Shown here: one piece after another, positions 1 through 6,741 of the stretch
Numbering within the stretch: the stretch's first letter is position 1
Layout: every line of letters starts with the position of its first letter
From: Aquifex aeolicus
Lineage (GTDB): Bacteria; Aquificota; Aquificia; Aquificales; Aquificaceae
Assembly (NCBI GenBank): GCA_015662815.1
Contig: DQTK01000071.1
Coordinates: 1 to 27,176, forward strand
Length of the DNA: 27,176 nucleotides
Direction of reading: 5' to 3'
Position numbers and translations under genes: made by a program
Notes under the pieces: model-generated
Database searches by the model: none
Told to the model about the DNA's origin: nothing
The model's input: only the letters and a program-made list of their open reading frames with translations

Positions 1-783
1 GACTTTTCCCTTCTTTCCGAAAGTAGGTCTATATCCGTAATTGGCTACTCCCATATACTTATCGTCCACCTTTACCGCATAAACTCCTTCTTTGAGGCAT
101 AAGTTCTCAGTGTTCTGGAGATTTGCCGTAGGAATACCTATTTTGCTTCCTCTTCCATCTCCTTTTATTACTTTTCTCTTTACCCAGTAGTTGTGCCCTA
201 AGTACTCCTTTACTTCGTCAATTCTCCCTTCTTTAAGGAGTCTCCTTATAAGAGTACTGCTTACAATATGCCCGTTTACCTTGAAAGGCTCAGCTTCTTC
301 TACCTCAAATCCGAGCTCTCCTCCTATCTCCTTTGCAAGTTTTATTTCTCCCTCCCTTTTGTATCCGTATCGCCAATCATAGCCTACGAGAAGATATCTA
401 CACTTTAGTTTTTTATAGAGTATTTCTTTCAAGAAATCCTTTGCTCTAATTTTGGAAAAATCCTTATCAAACCTTATAAAGCATAGATAGTTTACTCCCA
501 ACTCTCCAAAAGCCTCTATTTTTTCATCTATATCGGTAAGTTCACAGGGAAGTAGTCCGGGTGCTAATACTTTGAGCGGATGGGGGCAAAATGTGAGAAC
601 AAGTGTTCTTAAATTTTCCTTTTCTGCCCTTTTCTTTACTTTTTTTATTAAGTACCTGTGTCCTAAATGAATACCGTCAAAATTACCTACGGTAATTGCG
701 GTGTTTTCTTTGATGTCTTCGAGATTTTCTAGCTTCCTATACGGACAGTTTTTTCCGTTGAGTTTAAGGACAAAAACCCTCAT
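1..783 (-). CDS. ribF: Bifunctional riboflavin kinase/FAD synthetase, C-terminus beyond the window edge
   Basis: RibF phosphorylates riboflavin to FMN and adenylylates FMN to FAD in the cytoplasm. Translation from the ATG at 781-783 gives 261 codons with no stop before the window edge. The N-terminal FAD-synthetase nucleotidyltransferase half shows TVGNFDGIHLGH near residue 30 (HxGH-type nucleotide-binding motif) and, further on, SSTLIRRLLKEG, typical of RibF. The start of the riboflavin-kinase half is visible as GIPTANL followed by GVANYGYRPTFGKKG, a characteristic RibF signature. The family is usually about 300 residues, so roughly 40 or more are missing. The start lies 7 nt after the stop of the HIT gene, so the two are probably co-transcribed. 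The family assignment is secure; partial only because of the window boundary. Confidence 0.93.
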   Translation of the reverse strand, partial: MRVFVLKLNGKNCPYRKLENLEDIKENTAITVGNFDGIHLGHRYLIKKVKKRAEKENLRTLVLTFCPHPLKVLAPGLLPCELTDIDEKIEAFGELGVNYLCFIRFDKDFSKIRAKDFLKEILYKKLKCRYLLVGYDWRYGYKREGEIKLAKEIGGELGFEVEEAEPFKVNGHIVSSTLIRRLLKEGRIDEVKEYLGHNYWVKRKVIKGDGRGSKIGIPTANLQNTENLCLKEGVYAVKVDDKYMGVANYGYRPTFGKKGKV

Positions 784-790
784 AAACTTT

Positions 791-1156
791 TCATCCCGGA
801 GGCCATTCCATTTTCCTCCCGCCTATAAGGTGAAGGTGAAGATGAAATACACTCTGTCCGGCATCTTTACCTACATTGAAAACTAACCTATAGCCTTTAT
901 TTAAATTTTCATCCGGAGCTATTCCCAAATCTTGAGCAATCCTTCTTGCTACATAAAACATATGTCCGACAAGACATTCATCCTCAGCTTCGAGAGTTTG
1001 AACTCCCACTATATGTTTTTTGGGAATTATTAAAATGTGGAAGGGTGCCACCGGATTGATATCGCGGAAAGCGTACACCTTGTCATCTTCATAGACTTTT
1101 TGGGAAGGAATTTCTCCTTTTATTATCTTGCAAAAAATGCAGTCTCTTTCCTGCAT
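791..1156 (-). CDS. HIT-family nucleotide hydrolase/transferase (HINT-like)
   Basis: A 121-residue histidine-triad protein of the HINT/PKCI branch, which hydrolyses nucleoside phosphoramidates or similar nucleotide conjugates; the physiological substrate in bacteria is mostly unknown. The protein opens with a CIFCKIIKGEIPS segment typical of HINT and has the active-site triad HLHLHL near residue 104, followed by IGGRKMEWPPG at the C-terminus. Length is normal for the family. It is the first gene of a minus-strand pair with ribF. The region upstream is AT-rich and has no clear Shine-Dalgarno sequence next to the ATG, so a very short leader is possible. The two cysteines in CIFC could contribute to a metal site, as in some HINT proteins; that is inference. 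Confidence 0.92.
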   Translation of the reverse strand: MQERDCIFCKIIKGEIPSQKVYEDDKVYAFRDINPVAPFHILIIPKKHIVGVQTLEAEDECLVGHMFYVARRIAQDLGIAPDENLNKGYRLVFNVGKDAGQSVFHLHLHLIGGRKMEWPPG

Positions 1157-1228
1157 AATTTAATATTTTATCCTGCAATTGTTAAAATGTTAGAAAATCC
1201 TTATAAAAGGACCGATAGGAGGTGAAAA

Positions 1229-1669
1229 ATGAAAAGATTAATCCTCGGGATAGCCACCATATTTGCAGGTGCCCTTATTCTAAAATCCTGCGGTGAGCCT
1301 TACAACGCTGCAAAAGATATCGTGGAAGATTTTATGGAAGAAGTTATGGAAGGTGAAGGAAAAGAAGCGGTTCAATTTATTCATCCAAGTTACAGAGATG
1401 AACTCACCAAAAACCTAAAACTTCCTGTTCAGCTTACGGAACTTAGACCTACGGAGCTATTGGCTTGTGCACTTAGCTCTATGGGAGTGAACATAGAAGA
1501 CGTTGATATCAAAGATACAAAAATGGTAAACAGAAATACTGCAAAGGTAATAGTCAGCGTTAAAGACAAAGAAGGTCTTGAGAAACTATTTACTTTTGTA
1601 GTGGTAAAAGAAGGAAATAGATGGTATATAGTCAAAATAGATAAATACGTTCCCCCTATCTCAGAGTGA
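1229..1669 (+). CDS. Small putative lipoprotein with NTF2/DUF4878-like fold, function unknown
   Basis: A 146-residue protein with an N-terminal hydrophobic segment (residues about 3-18) ending in LKSCG, which resembles a lipobox with Cys21 as the modified residue. Lysine at position -2 is atypical, so lipidation is likely but not certain. The mature part reads as a helix with repeated acidic residues (FMEEVMEGEGKEAV), then FIHPSYRDEL and a C-terminal strand-rich VVVKEGNRWYIVKIDKY. This pattern is like DUF4878/NTF2-like periplasmic proteins. The start is supported by a strong GGAGGTG ribosome binding site 6-7 nt upstream. Its stop overlaps the GTG start of the glycosyltransferase gene by 4 nt, implying translational coupling and perhaps an envelope role. 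No enzymatic residues are recognised. Confidence 0.8.
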   Translation: MKRLILGIATIFAGALILKSCGEPYNAAKDIVEDFMEEVMEGEGKEAVQFIHPSYRDELTKNLKLPVQLTELRPTELLACALSSMGVNIEDVDIKDTKMVNRNTAKVIVSVKDKEGLEKLFTFVVVKEGNRWYIVKIDKYVPPISE

Positions 1670-2619
1670 AGGTTTTAATCTGGCAGACCGCTTTTTTGGG
1701 GGATGTGGTTCTCACCACTCCCCTTATAAAAACTCTGAAGAAGAATTTTAAAGATATTTTAATTGGCTTTGTAGGAAGACCTTTTATAAGGGATTTATTT
1801 AAAGATTTCAATATAGAACTTATTCCTTTCTCAAAGGGATTTATAGAGAGTTTTAAAATAAGGGAAAAAATTAAAAGCTACGATATAGTAATCTCTCCCC
1901 ATCGTTCCGCAAGGACAGCCCTAATACTCTTCTTCTCTGGTATTAAAGAAAGAATAGGTTTTGATAAGTCCGAACTTCCCTTCCTCTACACCGAAACCGT
2001 AAAACACCGCTGGGAAACTCATGAAGTTGATAGAAACCTTGAACTTCTGAAACCTTTAGGAATTAGAGAATTTGTTAGAGAGACGGAACTAAAAATTTCC
2101 GAGGAAGATTATGAAGAAACCCTTAAAAAGTTCAATCTCGAGGAAAAAGGATACGTTGTTCTTTCTCCCTTTTCTAACTTTCGATTGAAGGAATGGAGTA
2201 TAGAAAACTGGGCTACCTTGATAAACAAAATGAGTGTTCCGGTTGTAATTACGGGAACCAGAGAAGACTTACAAAAATCGAAGTTTTTAGAAACTCTGGT
2301 AAAGAAAAGATTTATTAACCTAACCGGTAAAACATCTTTAAGGGAGCTGATGGCACTGCTAAGAGGAGCAAAAATAGTGGTGGCCAACGATTCCTCTCCT
2401 GTGCATATAGCCAATGCCTTCGGTGTTCCCGCTATTACAATTTATACGGCCACATCTCCGGTATACGGTTTTTATCCTTTGATAGGAAAATATGTAAAAA
2501 ATCCTGCTCCTTGTTCTCCCTGTTCTCCGAATCCTAAAAGGTGTAAAAAAGGTACGGAAGAATGCTTAAATATTCCCACTCCCGAGATAGTCTTTAGCTC
2601 TATTGAGGATTTCCTTTAG
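1666..2619 (+). CDS. Glycosyltransferase family 9 (ADP-heptose:LPS heptosyltransferase-like)
   Basis: A 317-residue family-9 glycosyltransferase, related to WaaC/WaaF enzymes that add heptose to lipopolysaccharide inner core from ADP-heptose. The N-terminal half begins IWQTAFLGDVVLTTPLI, the usual acceptor-side motif. The C-terminal half has VVANDSSPVHIANAFGVPAI, the nucleotide-sugar-binding D-(S/T)-x-x-x-H region. The C-terminus carries a cysteine cluster (CSPCSPNPKRC, then a Cys in TEEC), common in heptosyltransferase II-type members. The GTG start at 1666 overlaps the upstream lipoprotein stop. The 3' end overlaps the convergent membrane-protein gene by 54 nt. GmhA at 23122 supports heptose synthesis in this organism. 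Whether it is WaaC, WaaF or another family-9 enzyme cannot be decided by eye. Confidence 0.87.
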   Translation: MKVLIWQTAFLGDVVLTTPLIKTLKKNFKDILIGFVGRPFIRDLFKDFNIELIPFSKGFIESFKIREKIKSYDIVISPHRSARTALILFFSGIKERIGFDKSELPFLYTETVKHRWETHEVDRNLELLKPLGIREFVRETELKISEEDYEETLKKFNLEEKGYVVLSPFSNFRLKEWSIENWATLINKMSVPVVITGTREDLQKSKFLETLVKKRFINLTGKTSLRELMALLRGAKIVVANDSSPVHIANAFGVPAITIYTATSPVYGFYPLIGKYVKNPAPCSPCSPNPKRCKKGTEECLNIPTPEIVFSSIEDFL

Positions 2620-3189
2620 GTTAATCACCTTCGAATTGGGAGAAGGATTTTCATAGGGAGTAAGTTTTCCCTTTTCTTCTACAATTTTTGTATTTTCCAA
2701 TTTTTTCCACCGCCCGGTATCTTTAGTCTTTACGTATACCTCTTCTAGGTTTCCTTTAAATATATTCCCCCTTTTTACGAAGGAATCAGGTTCTTTGAGA
2801 AGTTGAATAAGATGATCGCAGTTATCAAAGAAGTAAGTGTAATTGCTTATTTTTGCCGTGCACAGTTCATCCTCACGTATTATCAATACATTACAAACCG
2901 GGCACCTTGCTTCTTTCGGGGGGGTGAAATTTTTAGTTTTTTCAGGATTTTTCACAACGTAGAAAACGAGCCCACCGAGAAGTAAAGCTGTAATTATAAA
3001 GTTAACCAAGGCTATGTAGGGAAAGTATTCTCTGAATACCAGCCCGACAAGGTTTGTAAGTATGCTCAGGACAACTATTGATGCTGTAGCGACAACATAC
3101 CTGAGTTTGTATCCCTTAAAGGCTAAAAAAATACTTATAACTATTGCTACAGCTTCTAATAATCTCGTCAATACTATAACTACTACCAA
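2566..3189 (-). CDS. Membrane protein with C-terminal cysteine-rich TRASH/NosL-like domain, function unknown
   Basis: A 207-residue protein with three predicted membrane helices (about residues 2-24, 30-52 and 58-79), then a soluble domain. That domain begins CPVC, has a third Cys about 11 residues further on, and continues NYTYFFDNCDHLIQLLKEP. Two close cysteines followed by an aromatic-FD-x-C segment resemble metal-binding TRASH/YHS or NosL-like domains; this is a pattern match by eye. The remaining 70 residues are charged and basic. It is the third gene of a minus-strand run after lpxB, 33 nt downstream of it. Its last 54 nt overlap the convergent glycosyltransferase. A role in metal handling or membrane-linked sensing is possible but unproven. 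Confidence 0.72.
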   Translation of the reverse strand: MVVVIVLTRLLEAVAIVISIFLAFKGYKLRYVVATASIVVLSILTNLVGLVFREYFPYIALVNFIITALLLGGLVFYVVKNPEKTKNFTPPKEARCPVCNVLIIREDELCTAKISNYTYFFDNCDHLIQLLKEPDSFVKRGNIFKGNLEEVYVKTKDTGRWKKLENTKIVEEKGKLTPYENPSPNSKVINLKEILNRAKDYLGSGNI

Positions 3190-3222
3190 CCCGTAGTTTT
3201 CAAATTCCAGTATAAAAATATA

Positions 3223-4293
3223 CTATATTAGTTCCATAAATAGTTCTCTGAGCCTTATAATAACTCCCTTTTCCCCCAAAAGGTACCTGAGAGGTTCCAA
3301 ATCTTTCCTAATTTTTTCTTTATTTTCGTATACTTCGTAAAATTTATTTAAAATTTCCCGACTTCCCTTTTGGATTAATTCGGGGACAACTTCCCTCTTC
3401 AAGAGAATGTTTACCAGACTTATATACGGGACTTTTACCAATCTTTTAGCCACTATATAGGTTAACGGGTTAACGTTGTAATAAACGAGGTGTGGGTTTC
3501 CCGCAAGTGCAGATTCCAGAGATGCCGTCCCGGAAGCTATTATCGATACATCGCTGTAAAAAAAACAATCGTATGAAGCTTTATCGTATGCAAGAGTTTT
3601 TATATTAAGGCTTTCTTTTATAAATTTTTCAAACTCGATAAAAGTTGGTGCGACTGGTTCAAAATCTTTCTTAAAGTAGTGAACTAAATCTCTGAACAAT
3701 TTTACGTGTCTCTTTATCTCTCCGCTTCTGCTTCCCAAAAGTATAGGGAGTGGTTTTTCTCTAAAACTTCTTAAAAATTCCTTCTTAGTCTTTACGGGTT
3801 TCACCAAATCCACAAGAGGGTGCCCTAAGTAGTGAACCTTTAAATTCGGGAACCTCTCGTATATTTTCTTTTCAAAGGGAAGTATAACTATAAGATGGTC
3901 TACCAAGTTTCCTATGGATTCTGCCCTTTTAGGTTTCCACGCCCACACCTGGGGAGAAATGAAATAGATAACTTTTTTTACACCGATTTTCCTCGCTTCT
4001 CTTAAGAGTCTGAGGTTCAAAGCCGGAGCGTCGCAAAGGATAAGTGTATCAATACTTCTGAGCTTATTCAGTATTCCCCTATAGATTTTCAAAAATTTTG
4101 GAATTTTATTTAAAGCCTCAACTAATCCTACGGTTGATATCTCCGAATACCTTGCTACGCGTCTAATACCTATGGTTTCCAGTCTCTCATCGGTAAGTCC
4201 GTAAATTTCTAAATTGTTAAAGCCTTCTTTAAATATTTCGTAAATATAATTAGAAGCGGACTTATCCGCTAAGGAGATAAATACCCTCTTCAC
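3223..4293 (-). CDS. lpxB: Lipid-A-disaccharide synthase
   Basis: LpxB condenses UDP-2,3-diacylglucosamine with 2,3-diacylglucosamine 1-phosphate to make the lipid A disaccharide at the inner face of the inner membrane (GT19). The 356-residue product shows the N-terminal FISLADKSASNYIYE (LpxB usually has a GExSGD-type sequence here), then LILCDAPALNLRLLREA, the family signature VIYFISPQVWAWKPKRAESI, LPFEKKIYERF, YLGHPLVD, and LLGSRSGEIKRH near the middle. The C-terminal half has SGTASLESALAGNPHLVYYNVNP. Length is close to typical LpxB (about 380). The GTG start at 4293 overlaps the stop of the upstream small gene by 4 nt. The N-terminal motif is divergent (ADKSASN), but the remainder makes the assignment firm. 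Confidence 0.93.
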   Translation of the reverse strand: MKRVFISLADKSASNYIYEIFKEGFNNLEIYGLTDERLETIGIRRVARYSEISTVGLVEALNKIPKFLKIYRGILNKLRSIDTLILCDAPALNLRLLREARKIGVKKVIYFISPQVWAWKPKRAESIGNLVDHLIVILPFEKKIYERFPNLKVHYLGHPLVDLVKPVKTKKEFLRSFREKPLPILLGSRSGEIKRHVKLFRDLVHYFKKDFEPVAPTFIEFEKFIKESLNIKTLAYDKASYDCFFYSDVSIIASGTASLESALAGNPHLVYYNVNPLTYIVAKRLVKVPYISLVNILLKREVVPELIQKGSREILNKFYEVYENKEKIRKDLEPLRYLLGEKGVIIRLRELFMELI

Positions 4294-4601
4294 TTCTTGG
4301 AGAGATTCTCAATTCTGTCGGTTATCATATCTATTATTTCCTCAAATATACCCTTTACTTGTTCAGCCATACCTATGAGCTCCTTATTACCGTTTTTGTA
4401 AGCCCTTTCTACGTAAGGCATTATTTGAGTTTCAAAGTATTCTTTGTATTCAAAAAGGTCGTATTTGAGTTCATCTTCTTGAAGGTCTTCAATTATCGCT
4501 TCATACTCCATCTTCCTGAGTTTTGCGGATATCAAAAGGTTTTTAAGCTCCATCTCTAAATTCCCTTTATCTTTTCCGGCATTTCTTGGGTCCGCAGGCA
4601 T
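4290..4601 (-). CDS. Small, charged, helical protein of unknown function
   Basis: A 103-residue, strongly charged, probably all-helical cytoplasmic protein. I place the start at the ATG at 4599-4601 (MPADPRNAGKDKG), not 17 codons upstream, because the longer version would run into the divergent hemW start and begins with a hydrophobic stretch encoded by promoter-like AT-rich DNA. The sequence alternates Glu/Lys/Asp with Leu/Ile/Met, as in a helical bundle or coiled coil (for example EYEAIIEDLQEDELKYDL, then MAEQVKGIFEEIIDMI). No catalytic motif is seen. It overlaps lpxB by 4 nt, so the two are translationally coupled. No Shine-Dalgarno sequence precedes the chosen start, suggesting a leaderless or very short-leader mRNA. 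Function not recognised. Confidence 0.7.
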   Translation of the reverse strand: MPADPRNAGKDKGNLEMELKNLLISAKLRKMEYEAIIEDLQEDELKYDLFEYKEYFETQIMPYVERAYKNGNKELIGMAEQVKGIFEEIIDMITDRIENLSKK

Positions 4602-4638
4602 AGTTAAAATTAATATAGCACCTAAATTTATATATCCG
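4602..4638. promoter_or_regulatory. 37-bp divergent promoter region between the lpxB operon and hemW
   Basis: Only 37 bp, almost all A/T, separate the two divergent start codons. TATATA lies 4 nt before the hemW ATG, and on the other strand TATATT lies about 10 nt before the small-gene ATG. Neither gene has a Shine-Dalgarno sequence. The simplest reading is two back-to-back promoters giving leaderless or nearly leaderless transcripts. The boxes were assigned by eye and are tentative. Confidence 0.4.
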
Positions 4639-5751
4639 ATGATTAAAGCCATTTACATTCATATACCCTTTTGCTACTACAAGTGTCCTTACTGTGATTT
4701 CTTATCCGTTGTAGAATCACCTATCAGTAAGCAAGAATATATAAAAGCCCTTTTCAGAGAATTTGAACTTTACAAGGATTTGGAAGCTTGTATAGAAACC
4801 GTTTACTTCGGCGGAGGCACACCGTCGCTACTCAGTCCCGATGAAATAGGAAAAATACTGGAGAGGCTTTATAAAACCTTTGACCTCTCTCGGGTAAAGG
4901 AAATTACCCTTGAATGTAATCCCGAAACTTACAGGGAAATGGAGTTTAAAGAGATTAAAGAACTCGGGATAAACAGAATAAGCATAGGTGTTCAAAGTTT
5001 TACAGAGAAAGGGTTAAAAATCTTGGGAAGAAAACACACACTTGGCGATACATACAGGTGTCTGGAATCTGTTTTCAGCTCTGGCCTTGAAAATGTTAAT
5101 GTAGACTTGATTTGGGGTTTCCCTTCACAAAATGAAGAGGATTTATACAGGGAATTTGAAGAACTGGAAAAGTTCCCGGTAAAGCATATATCTACATACT
5201 TACTTACACTCTACGATGACACTCCCATGGGAATTTCTTATAAAAAGGGAAAATTTAAACTACCCGAAGAAGAAAAAATAGATAGATTTCATAAAATTCT
5301 CTCAGAAAATTTAAAAAGGATCGGTTTTGAAAGATATGAAATCTCGAACTGGGCAAAGGAAGGATACGAATGCAAACATAATCTCGTTTACTGGAAAATG
5401 GAAGAGTTTCTCGGATTCGGGGTTTCAGCTTGGGGATTTTACGAAAATAATAGGTACGGAAATACAAGAAATATTTATAAATACTTTAAACTCCTTGAGG
5501 AGAAAAAAACTCCCATCGAACATAAAGTTCAGATTTGTGGTCTAGAATTTGAGAAGGAAAAAGTAATGCTGGGTTTAAGACTAACAGAAGGCATAGAGAA
5601 TAAATACTTACAATTTGTACCCGAATATATCAAGGAATTTATGGAAGTGAAAAATGGGAGACTGAGAATCAAAGAAGAGTTCTTGCTTACTTCAAATGAA
5701 ATCATCGCGGAAATTTTAAAGAATATGGAACTAACTTTTAATGAGGTTTAA
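4639..5751 (+). CDS. hemW: HemW-type radical SAM protein (coproporphyrinogen oxidase-like heme chaperone)
   Basis: A 370-residue radical SAM protein of the HemN/HemW family. The 4Fe-4S motif is CYYKCPYCDF at residues 12-21, i.e. CxxxCxxCxF. HemW proteins have F after the third Cys, whereas true coproporphyrinogen III dehydrogenase HemN has CxC there, so this is more likely the heme-binding chaperone HemW. Other signatures are YFGGGTPSLLSP, RISIGVQSF, GLENVNVDLIWGFPSQ, and HNLVYW near residue 252 (the HNxxYW motif of HemW), followed by FLGFGVSAWGF. Length fits HemW (about 375), shorter than HemN (about 450). The start ATG has no visible ribosome binding site. The 3' end overlaps convergent pdxJ by 21 nt. 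Older annotations often call such proteins HemN. Confidence 0.9.
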   Translation: MIKAIYIHIPFCYYKCPYCDFLSVVESPISKQEYIKALFREFELYKDLEACIETVYFGGGTPSLLSPDEIGKILERLYKTFDLSRVKEITLECNPETYREMEFKEIKELGINRISIGVQSFTEKGLKILGRKHTLGDTYRCLESVFSSGLENVNVDLIWGFPSQNEEDLYREFEELEKFPVKHISTYLLTLYDDTPMGISYKKGKFKLPEEEKIDRFHKILSENLKRIGFERYEISNWAKEGYECKHNLVYWKMEEFLGFGVSAWGFYENNRYGNTRNIYKYFKLLEEKKTPIEHKVQICGLEFEKEKVMLGLRLTEGIENKYLQFVPEYIKEFMEVKNGRLRIKEEFLLTSNEIIAEILKNMELTFNEV

Positions 5752-6459
5752 CATTTCCTTTACAGCTCTTTCAAAACCGAATATTACCGAGTTTGCAACT
5801 ATAGAGTGTCCGATGTTCAGCTCCTCAACTATTCCCTTGAGCTCCCTTACAAAATCTTTAACGTTGTGGTAAGTGAGACCGTGTCCTGCATAAACTCTAA
5901 GACCTTTTCCCTTGGCATAAATCCCCGCTTCCTTTATCTTTTTAAGTTCCCTTTTTGCCTCCTCAAATTTGTGTTCGTTCCACAAGTTAGCGTACTTCCC
6001 TGTATGTATTTCTATAGCTTCAGCTCCCACATCCGCACTCGCATCTATCTGCTCCCTTTGGGCTTCTATGAATAGGGAAATTTCTATTCCTTCTTCTTTG
6101 AAAGGCTTTAGGTAATTTTTAAGGTATTCCCTCATAGAGAGAACATCTAACCCTCCTTCTGTCGTAATTTCTTCTCTTCTCTCGGGAACTAACGTTATTC
6201 TATCCGGCTTTACGCGAAGCGCTATCTCTCTCATTTCCTCCGTGGGTGCCATCTCCAAGTTCACAGGAATAGTAATCAATTCTTTGATAAGTTCTAAATC
6301 CCTGTCTTGAATATGTCTCCTGTCTTCCCTCAAATGTAATGTTATCTGGTCAGCCCCGGCCTGCTGGGCTATTAATGCTACAAAGACAGGAGAAGGTTCA
6401 AAGGTTCTCCTTGCCTGTCGAATCGTTGCTACATGGTCTACATTTACTCCTAACCTCAT
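5731..6459 (-). CDS. pdxJ: Pyridoxine 5'-phosphate synthase
   Basis: PdxJ condenses 1-deoxyxylulose 5-phosphate with 3-amino-2-oxopropyl phosphate to give pyridoxine 5'-phosphate, the last ring-forming step of DXP-dependent vitamin B6 synthesis. The 242-residue TIM-barrel protein opens with GVNVDHVATIRQAR, then GADQITLHLREDRRHIQDRD, LEMAPTEEM, VTLVPE-type RITLVPERREEITTEGG, and ends with an AGHGLTYHNV segment and ELNIGHSIVANSVIFG, the phosphate-binding end. All family hallmarks are present and length is normal. Its ribosome binding site GGAGAGG (6469-6475, minus strand) lies inside the terminal hairpin of the IS605-like relic that makes up the upstream region. This is unusual and means the leader of the gene has been shaped by a former element. 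Confidence 0.96.
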   Translation of the reverse strand: MRLGVNVDHVATIRQARRTFEPSPVFVALIAQQAGADQITLHLREDRRHIQDRDLELIKELITIPVNLEMAPTEEMREIALRVKPDRITLVPERREEITTEGGLDVLSMREYLKNYLKPFKEEGIEISLFIEAQREQIDASADVGAEAIEIHTGKYANLWNEHKFEEAKRELKKIKEAGIYAKGKGLRVYAGHGLTYHNVKDFVRELKGIVEELNIGHSIVANSVIFGFERAVKEMLNLIKS

Positions 6460-6463
6460 AGTA

Positions 6464-6700
6464 GTGAACCTCTCCGCCCTTTAGGAAGACCCGCAAGGAA
6501 TTCCCGCTTCAGCGAGGGCTTTTCACCCTCTCCACGGGCGTAAATTCAGGTCACTCCGATCCGTTTCTAACTACTACCCAGTCCTTTACCATAAAGGTAT
6601 TATCTATTTTATCCCTTTGTTCTACTCCACACAACCACAAAACGCCCTTACGGGTGACGAACCTTCCGTAAGGAATGGGACTTAGGGCGTGAGTTTAGCT
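6464..6700 (-). ncRNA. Omega-RNA-like scaffold / right end of a TnpB (IS605/IS1341-type) element, no tnpB present
   Basis: Read on the minus strand, this GC-richer, highly structured block resembles the 3' end of a tnpB gene and its guide-RNA scaffold. The stretch at about 6565-6527 encodes PEFTPVERVKSPR then a stop, matching the conserved EFTPVE ending of TnpB proteins. A TGA lies directly before the Pro codon, so no open tnpB frame continues. It is followed by GCTGAAGCGGGAATTCC (6515-6499), very like the TGAAGC(A/G)GGAA(T/G)CC element of IS605-family right ends. A decayed hairpin with a TAAAGG loop side then leads to GGTTCAC at 6470-6464. TTCAC would be the element's 3' boundary. Any omega-RNA guide would then read into pdxJ. 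Upstream is polX on the opposite strand, so this is a relic, an internally deleted (PATE-like) element, or a domesticated RNA. Identified from remembered family patterns, not by alignment. Confidence 0.62.
6642..6690. other. 49-nt structured element with two mutually exclusive stems
   Basis: The outer arms 6642-6648 (ACGCCCT) and 6684-6690 (AGGGCGT) are perfect complements. An inner pair, CCTTACGG (6646-6653) and CCGTAAGG (6666-6673), is also perfectly complementary and shares bases with the outer stem, so both cannot form fully at once. It sits at the polX-proximal end of the omega-RNA-like block. It could be the left-end hairpin of a shortened IS200/IS605-type element, or a structured 5' region of the pdxJ leader. 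No known riboswitch class was recognised. Confidence 0.5.
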
Positions 6701-6741
6701 AAATTATTTTTAATTTTTTTTTGAAGAATTAACTTAATTGT

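Noticed and set aside
4602..4652. 17-codon extension of the small gene before lpxB
   Set aside because: It would overlap the hemW start and lies in promoter-like AT-rich DNA; the internal ATG at 4601 is better.
6464..6700. tmRNA, SRP RNA, RNase P RNA or 6S RNA
   Set aside because: None of the conserved motifs of tmRNA (tRNA-like ends), SRP RNA (GGAAG/GCAGCC loop) or RNase P RNA is present. A 6S RNA central bubble was not evident, whereas codons for a TnpB ending and IS605-type right-end sequence were. 6S RNA is not fully excluded.
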